The notes under the pieces are model-generated. The model was not told the origin of the DNA and did no database searches. It saw nothing but the letters and a program-made list of their open reading frames with translations. A program made the position numbers and the translations under genes. Below are positions 10,186-26,421 of a DNA stretch of 26,421 nt, one piece after another (position 1 is the stretch's first letter; each line of letters opens with the position of its first letter). This DNA comes from Silene noctiflora. Its lineage: Eukaryota; Streptophyta; Magnoliopsida; Caryophyllales; Caryophyllaceae. The stretch covers positions 1,524 through 27,944 of the forward strand of contig VHZZ01013033.1 in assembly GCA_009801015.1 (NCBI GenBank). Reading direction: 5' to 3'.

Positions 10186-12612
10186 ATGAATATTTCCGCC
10201 ATTGTTTCCCTTATCAACGCTTTCGCCGCAACCCGTAAATACCTTCAATGCCTTCTCCTTTCCAAGAAATGTATATCAAGCACCATTTCTTCGACTCCAG
10301 ACGCCTTTTCAGCGTTCCCTTGTCTTCTCCGGTCTTGTGTTGGCATTTCTCTTATCGATCCCGCAAAACCCCTTCATGGGTATTTGATCAAACGCGGATA
10401 TCTATCATGGGTTGGTATTAACGCTAGCTTGATTCAGATGTATTTAGAATTTAACGAGATTGTTGTTGCACGACAACTGTTTGATGAAATGCCTGTGAGA
10501 AGTAGTCAGTATTTTGATTCTCTCATTTCTCGGTTTGGATCTTGTGGGTTGTTTAAGGATGTTTTGAATATTTTTGAGGAAATGGTGGCGTTTGGGTATA
10601 CGCCTTGTTATGGATCGGTTTGTAAAGTGATCGCTGCTTGTGGTGAGTTGAGGAGATTGGAGAAGGGGAGGTGGGTGAATGATTATGTTGTTCGGTGTGG
10701 GTTGGACAGTAATACTGTTATTTGCAATATGTTGATCTCGATGTATATTAAGATGGGTAGGCTAGACTTGGCGCGTTGTGTTTTTGACGGTATGGACATG
10801 GAAAAGAAAGACGTGGTTTCATGGAATTCGTTGATTACAAGGTATGCACAAACTGGGGATTGGGTTGTAGCTTTGGATCTATTCCACACAATGAAGAAGG
10901 AATGTAATGTCGCTCATGATAACGTTACTTTTTTAGGTGTAGTAGTTGCTTGTAGTCATGGAGGAAATCTTGATTTGGGACAGAGTATTCATGGCCGCTG
11001 CATTCGTGCAGGGTTATTTTCTGATTTTCGTTTAGGAAATACCATTCTTGACATGTATGCGAAGTGTGGGAAGATTGAGTATGCTGAATTGTTATTTGAG
11101 GACGAGGTGTTTGAAAAGAGTCTTGTTTCTTGGAATTCACTAATCTTGGGTTATGTAAAAAACGGTTGCAATTACAAGGCTGTGAATTACTTTAAAAGAT
11201 TATGTACACATTCTAACCGGAACCCTGATGCTGTTACTCTTGCAAATGTTATCCCTGCATACTCTAGCCTTAGAAGTTCTGACAGTATTAGATCAATCCA
11301 TGCACTAATTACAAAGAAAGGGATCGACATGATAACAGATGTTGTTCTAGGAACTGCTTTGATTGATGCATACGGGAAATGTTCCGATATGGTTGGAGCT
11401 GAACATTTGTTCAATGATAGAAAAGTGGCTGATACTCCTATATGGAACGTGATGTTAACATCATATTATCTGAATAATAGGGCTGATAAAGGGATGCTAC
11501 TTTTTGTGCAAATGGTCAGCAGTCAGATTCCAGTTGATTCAATTACTGCAATTGCGCTTCTGCAAATGTCCGGGAAGTTAGGATCATTGAAGATAGGAAA
11601 AATGGGGCATGCCTATTGTTTGATTAAAGGTTTTTATACTCGTCTTAAAGTGGAAAATGCCCTGCTAGACATGTACATGAAATGCAAGTCTATAGAAAAT
11701 TCAGAAAAACTTTTTCAGCTTATGGACGTGAAAAATACGGTCACGTGGAACATTATGTTTTCTGGGTATGTCAAGATTGATTCTTGCTCAAAAGTCCTGA
11801 CATTATTTTCTCAAATGCTATTGGACAGAGTTCATAGACCTGATTCTGTAACTTTAATCAGTCTAATTCACGCATCTGCTGTCGTGTTGACTCCTCATGG
11901 TGCCGATGTAGCTTATTCTTTTGTTTCTAAACTTGGGTTTGATTCTGATACCGCTGTTATGAATTCATTAATGGATGCATATGCTAAAAATGGATTCATA
12001 CACAAAGCAAGATCTATATTTGTTCAAATGGGTAAAACCAGAGATCAATGGTCTTGGAATGTGATGATTGCTGGATTTGGTATCAACGGTCAGGAAGAAA
12101 AGGCTTGTGAACTACTAACCCAGATGAGTCAAGACGGGCATGAACCTGATTCAATTACATTCAAAAGTTTGCTTTTTGCTTGCGCCCATTCCGGCATGAT
12201 CAACAAAGGTTGCCACTATATTAACCTGATGGTTAACAAGTACAAAATTCACCCAGATTTGGAGCATTGGACTTGTTTTATCAACATGTTCGGTCGCACT
12301 GGGAGATTAGATGAAGCATATAAACTCATCGACAGTATACTTGCTGATCACCTTTCTGCTGTTAATCCATCAGATTCTCATGCCATATGGGGTGCTTTTG
12401 TGGACGCCTGTAGGATGTACGATAATATAGAACTCGGTGAAGTCGCTGGGAGAAAACTTTTGGAGTTGTCACCACAAAATACTGGTTACCAGATAATGCT
12501 GTCTAACTTATATGCATCAACCATGAGATGGGATGATGCCATGAAGGCTAGGCAGGTATTTAACGACGGTAGCTTAATGAAAGAAGCAGCCCATAGTGCA
12601 GTAAAGATGTGA
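10186..12612 (+). CDS. Pentatricopeptide repeat (PPR) protein, PLS class with E domain
   Basis: Intronless gene of 808 codons. The open frame runs further upstream, but the first ATG is at 10186; a TTG at 10159 is not a credible start. The first ~45 residues (basic, Ser-rich, no PPR motif) look like an organelle targeting sequence, which I infer. From about residue 45 the protein is an array of PPR motifs of the PLS type: LHGYLIKRGYL, FDSLISRFGSCGLFKDVLNI, VVSWNSLITRYAQTGDWVVA, LVSWNSLILGYVKNG, TVTWNIMFSGYVK and QWSWNVMIAGFGINGQEEKA. The tail AIWGAFVDACRMYDNIELGE...LSNLYASTMRWDDAM is an E domain. It stops at EAAHSAVKM, with no E+ or DYW domain. PLS proteins bind single-stranded RNA in mitochondria or plastids, often for C-to-U editing; without its own DYW domain this one would need a partner deaminase. 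It converges tail to tail with the HSP60 gene. Confidence 0.93.
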   Translation: MNISAIVSLINAFAATRKYLQCLLLSKKCISSTISSTPDAFSAFPCLLRSCVGISLIDPAKPLHGYLIKRGYLSWVGINASLIQMYLEFNEIVVARQLFDEMPVRSSQYFDSLISRFGSCGLFKDVLNIFEEMVAFGYTPCYGSVCKVIAACGELRRLEKGRWVNDYVVRCGLDSNTVICNMLISMYIKMGRLDLARCVFDGMDMEKKDVVSWNSLITRYAQTGDWVVALDLFHTMKKECNVAHDNVTFLGVVVACSHGGNLDLGQSIHGRCIRAGLFSDFRLGNTILDMYAKCGKIEYAELLFEDEVFEKSLVSWNSLILGYVKNGCNYKAVNYFKRLCTHSNRNPDAVTLANVIPAYSSLRSSDSIRSIHALITKKGIDMITDVVLGTALIDAYGKCSDMVGAEHLFNDRKVADTPIWNVMLTSYYLNNRADKGMLLFVQMVSSQIPVDSITAIALLQMSGKLGSLKIGKMGHAYCLIKGFYTRLKVENALLDMYMKCKSIENSEKLFQLMDVKNTVTWNIMFSGYVKIDSCSKVLTLFSQMLLDRVHRPDSVTLISLIHASAVVLTPHGADVAYSFVSKLGFDSDTAVMNSLMDAYAKNGFIHKARSIFVQMGKTRDQWSWNVMIAGFGINGQEEKACELLTQMSQDGHEPDSITFKSLLFACAHSGMINKGCHYINLMVNKYKIHPDLEHWTCFINMFGRTGRLDEAYKLIDSILADHLSAVNPSDSHAIWGAFVDACRMYDNIELGEVAGRKLLELSPQNTGYQIMLSNLYASTMRWDDAMKARQVFNDGSLMKEAAHSAVKM

Positions 12613-12721
12613 CATGGGAACATTGGAGCACAACATGCCTCTCTGAATGACTTTGCTGAAAACCCACTTTTATAAAGCACACAACAATCGTAGGACTTAT
12701 TACGAGCCGAATCTCAAATCT

Positions 12722-12850
12722 TTTTTTGGTATCGAATGAGTCACCAAGCTGTACAATATAGGGAAAGGGGGATTCGAACATGAGACATTGTACAAGATAC
12801 TTTCATCATAACCACACATGTTTGGTTTCTAGGCTAACCCATACACTGCA
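12722..12850 (-). repeat. Possible tRNA-derived SINE fragment
   Basis: On the minus strand GTTCGAATCCCC (about 12779-12768) matches the RNA polymerase III B box. GGTTAGCCTAG, about 60 bases upstream, loosely resembles an A box, and the piece ends in CCAAAAAAA near 12722. That order fits a plant SINE head, but no family was recognised and no target duplication was seen. Confidence 0.3.
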
Positions 12851-13013
12851 AGCGGGGTGTCGATGAATCACAAGGAAGGTTGAATGCTGAAGGTCAAAAA
12901 AATTCAGCTCCCCACTAGATTAAATTTGTACCATTCATTTGAAAATGATTTGTAAGTTCAAGGGAGGAACCCGGAAGAAGCATGTATTACCGTCACCTTC
13001 CCAAAACTTTTTT

Positions 13014-13084
13014 TGAATAAAACAATATCATACTAGCGCAATGCGCTATTTTTCCCAAAAAAATTTCTGAATAAAACAATATCA
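13014..13084. repeat. 17-bp direct repeats flanking a 15-bp palindrome
   Basis: TGAATAAAACAATATCA occurs identically at 13014-13030 and 13068-13084. The 37 bases between them contain TAGCGCAATGCGCTA (13034-13048, seven-base arms around one base) and an A-rich run. It could be a small tandem duplication or a short insertion with a long target duplication. Confidence 0.6.
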
Positions 13085-13254
13085 ATATTCACTGCTCACC
13101 ATAGATATCGGAAACCCTTCATTTTTTTTATTCTACTCAAATGTACACGAAAAATATTGTTAATTTCAATATTCTCGTTGTTTGAGGGGTATGATAAAAA
13201 ATAAATGGTCGTACATCTAATGTACCTAAGAATGTCTCGGCACAAAAAAAGTGA

Positions 13255-13481
13255 TTAGCAACGGGAATCTCATTTCTTCAAATGCAAAATCTTTGGTCAA
13301 ATGAGGGTCTACCTACTAAGAACTATTCTCATCAAGTATGTTGTTTTACAAAAAATCTTCCCAAGCAGCTAGCTTGGTCCAAACTAAAGAACCAACGCCG
13401 ATGTTGGGGCCATGATTTTCAAACGGAAACGGCTGGTTGTAGTCAATGGCGGTTCATTCAATGGAGTAAAGCCAAAGCACA
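13255..13481 (-). other. 3' untranslated region of proximal HSP60 copy, conserved with the distal copy
   Basis: ATTAGCAACGGGAAT...AATGCAAAATCTTTGGTC (13255-13300) aligns with ATTAGCAAAGGGAAAT...AATGCAAAATCTTTGTTC at 20240-20290, beyond the stop codons. The duplicated block therefore includes the 3' untranslated region. The exact polyadenylation site is not determined. Confidence 0.6.
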
Positions 13482-19557
<6,076 letters not shown>

Positions 19558-19677
19558 GGTTGAATGTTGGTCGGAGAAGAGAGGAAGATAATGGAGAAGA
19601 AGAAAAAGGAAGGAAGAAATAGTTTGGAGAAGTAGAGAACAAGAAAGAGTAGATTTGGAAATACACTTTCTATGGGT

Positions 19678-19686
19678 TTAGGGTTT
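19678..19686 (-). promoter_or_regulatory. Telo-box upstream of proximal HSP60
   Basis: The minus strand reads AAACCCTAA (within AAAACCCTAAACCC), about 120 bases before the start codon. Telo-boxes are common in promoters and leaders of plant genes for translation and organelle biogenesis. An AT-rich tract with TATAAATATA words lies further upstream (about 19715-19735) and might supply a TATA element. Confidence 0.5.
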
Positions 19687-19704
19687 TACCTCTCCAAATT
19701 ATTA

Positions 19705-20234
19705 ATTCTAATTATAATATATTTATAATTATAATGATGTTATTAATTATAATTATAATTATATTATTACGAATTTTAAGTAGGGTTTTACAACTCCAAG
19801 TTATTAATTACAAAGTTTCAGGCTCTATTAATTACTGAATAAAGCCGAATTGAATTGAAATGAGCTGAACTGAATTGAAATGAGCTGAAATTAAGCCCAA
19901 AAGAACAGAGTCATTATTGAATGAAAATCAACAAGTTAACGAGTCATCGTCTTTCTTAGGAATTTGTGATTTCAAGTGGTGGAGGCCGATTAAGAGAAAC
20001 TCGTTATACAAAGTCAACCATGAATTAAAAGAGATAATAACAATGTCCTAGCACTACGGGTAATTTGGAAATTTCTGATTTTCAATTACCGCTTTCCTCG
20101 GATGTTATGGGTTAATTTCGATTGACCTAGTTTTCTTTCCTTCTTAAAAAAAAAAATTATCAATGTCCCTAACGGACCAAGAAGTACAACTGTATAAGAC
20201 AACTAAAGAGATTTCGAAAGCAACAAAGAAAAAT
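19705..20234. other. Spacer between the two HSP60 genes
   Basis: It holds an AT-rich simple repeat of TAATTATAAT words (19705-19775), the element listed at 19821-19912, and otherwise unremarkable AT-rich DNA with an A-run at 20147-20157. It should contain the proximal promoter and the distal gene's terminator region. No gene was seen. Confidence 0.5.
19821..19912. repeat. Small repeat with 20-bp tandem units, related to the 5002-5187 element
   Basis: TGAATTGAAATGAGCTGAA(C/A) is repeated directly at 19851-19870 and 19871-19890. It is followed by TTAAGCCCAAAAGAACAGAG, the complement of a CTGTTCTTTTGGGCTTAA end almost identical to the one at 5005-5021. The left side GGCTCTATTAATTACTG is a weak inverted match, so this may be a short MITE-like copy. 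Confidence 0.5.
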
Positions 20235-20407
20235 GCAATTAGCAAAGGGAAATCCCATTATTCTCTTTAATGCAAAATCTTTGTTCTGAGAAGTATTCAC
20301 TTCGACTACTCTGTTGTTGTACAAATAATTCTTCTACGCAACTAAATTGGACTAAAATAACATGTATGCAAACCGCATTAGAGGTTCACTGAAAGGACTC
20401 AAGCCCA
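20235..20407 (-). other. 3' untranslated region of distal HSP60 copy
   Basis: Conserved with 13255-13481 around ATGCAAAATCTTTG, although the two have otherwise drifted. The conserved stretch marks the likely extent of the duplicated transcript end. Confidence 0.55.
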
Positions 20408-25886
<5,479 letters not shown>

Positions 25887-25986
25887 GATTGAATGATCAA
25901 GGGTAAAATCGGAAATACAGAGAAAATGTAGTGAAGATGATGACGATGAACAAAAAGGGTGGAGAATGGAGAAAGGGTGAAGAGGG

Positions 25987-25992
25987 TTTATA
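25987..25992 (-). promoter_or_regulatory. TATA box of distal HSP60
   Basis: The minus strand reads CATATAAACCC, with TATAAA about 100 bases before the start codon. Transcription would begin near 25957, giving a 5' leader of about 70 bases. A CCAAT motif lies further upstream on the same strand at 26111-26115. Confidence 0.6.
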
Positions 25993-26018
25993 TGGAAAGA
26001 GATGAGAAGAAGTGTGAA

Positions 26019-26031
26019 GAAGAGTCTAGAA
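26019..26031 (-). promoter_or_regulatory. Imperfect heat-shock-element-like site
   Basis: The minus strand reads TTCTAGACTCTTC: three modules with the five-base phasing of a heat shock element (TTCnnGAAnnTTC), except that the central GAA is GAC. It lies about 30 bases upstream of the TATA box, a typical position. The surroundings are rich in GAA, so chance is possible. Confidence 0.3.
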
Positions 26032-26080
26032 GGAGGGACAATGGGGAGGAGGACAGGAAGTTGTAGTCGATGTGTGATAC

Positions 26081-26103
26081 TAGGGTTTAGGGTTTAGGGT
26101 TTT
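26081..26103 (-). promoter_or_regulatory. Telo-box array upstream of distal HSP60
   Basis: The plus strand carries three successive TTTAGGG-type units (TAGGGTTTAGGGTTTAGGG), so the minus strand has overlapping AAACCCTAA telo-boxes about 195-215 bases before the start codon. The proximal copy has one telo-box in its upstream region. Confidence 0.55.
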
Positions 26104-26207
26104 AGATTCAATTGGTTGGTGATTGACTCTTGTGGGTTTAATGACTTCGAGTTGTTGGTGTCAAGTTCTACTTCCATCGTGGTTCCTCCCTTGTCTCTCA
26201 TTCTATG

Positions 26208-26421
26208 CAGGGGTGATCAAAATCGAATATTCGATACGGATATCCGATTTTTTAAATCTCCGTTTTTAATATCTTTATCCGATACGGTTTTTCCGTGTAT
26301 ACGGAAACCGTATATTCGAAAATCGTATATCCGGTATCCGGTTTTCAGCCTCATTTATGTAATTTAATATATTTTTTTCTTTTATATGTGTGATTGTTAG
26401 TTTTTTTTTAGCAACTTAAAA
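26208..26421 (+). mobile_element. Start of a hAT-like non-autonomous element (cut by window edge)
   Basis: CAGGGGTGATCAAAATCG at 26208 resembles the CAGGGGTG...CAAAA termini of plant hAT-type elements. The interior is dense in TATCCG/CGGATA and CGTATA palindromic words (26225-26340), common in such elements. The right end is outside the window; a target duplication would have to match ATTCTATG (26200-26207). It lies about 220 bases upstream of the distal HSP60 TATA box. Confidence 0.5.

Larger units (their letters stand above)
12613..13250. other. Intergenic region between convergent genes, with repeat scraps
   Basis: The first part presumably holds the PPR 3' untranslated region; AATAAA occurs on the plus strand at 13016-13021 and 13070-13075. 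A possible SINE-like piece and a direct-repeat/palindrome unit are listed separately. No coding region was seen. Confidence 0.5.

Overview
This window is nuclear DNA from a flowering plant, most likely a eudicot. The evidence is spliced genes with GT-AG introns, an intronless PLS-type PPR gene, a mitochondrial chaperonin-60 gene pair, and typical plant transposable elements (L1 and RTE LINEs, Gypsy-type LTRs with the initiator-Met primer site, Tourist-like, Stowaway-like and hAT-like short elements). The Gypsy LTR with repeated ACTCGATCGAGT palindromes recalls Caryophyllales to me, but that is an impression and not a demonstration.

Layout. 1-3600 is a transposon graveyard: the 3' end of one LTR, an L1 LINE on the minus strand, and a complete LTR with primer-binding site and leader of a second Gypsy-like element, which separates two LINE pieces. 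3600-6760 is AT-rich intergenic DNA with a possible hAT-like remnant and a TTCAGTT-rich inverted-repeat element. 6762-7693 is a decayed RTE LINE (minus); it abuts a 5'-truncated L1 LINE (plus, 7694-9286) that ends in a poly(A) tail. 9290-10110 is AT-rich, with a GC-rich repeat block at its end. 10186-12612 (plus) is an intact 808-residue PPR protein gene. A perfect tandem 19-bp duplication carrying two E2F-type TTTCCCGC motifs lies just upstream of its start codon.

The right half holds two tandem, intact, minus-strand genes for mitochondrial chaperonin 60 (HSP60/CPN60): 13482-19557 (576 aa) and 20408-25886 (575 aa). I could follow all 16 coding exons in both. Exons 2 to 16 have identical lengths in the two copies, every exon stays open, and the proteins differ at about 29 sites outside exon 1. 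Both should be imported into the mitochondrion and fold matrix proteins with the CPN10 co-chaperonin. The proximal copy carries three MITEs in its introns and uses a GC 5' splice site in its last intron; the distal copy has none of these. Both have telo-box motifs upstream. The distal copy also has a clear TATA box and a weak heat-shock-element-like site.

The PPR gene and the proximal HSP60 gene converge tail to tail. I found no tRNA, rRNA, CRISPR or virus-derived coding region beyond the LTR remnants, and no sign of a novel multi-gene system. The most informative features are the duplicated chaperonin pair, its splice-site and promoter differences, and the short repeated motifs upstream of the PPR gene and inside the LTR.
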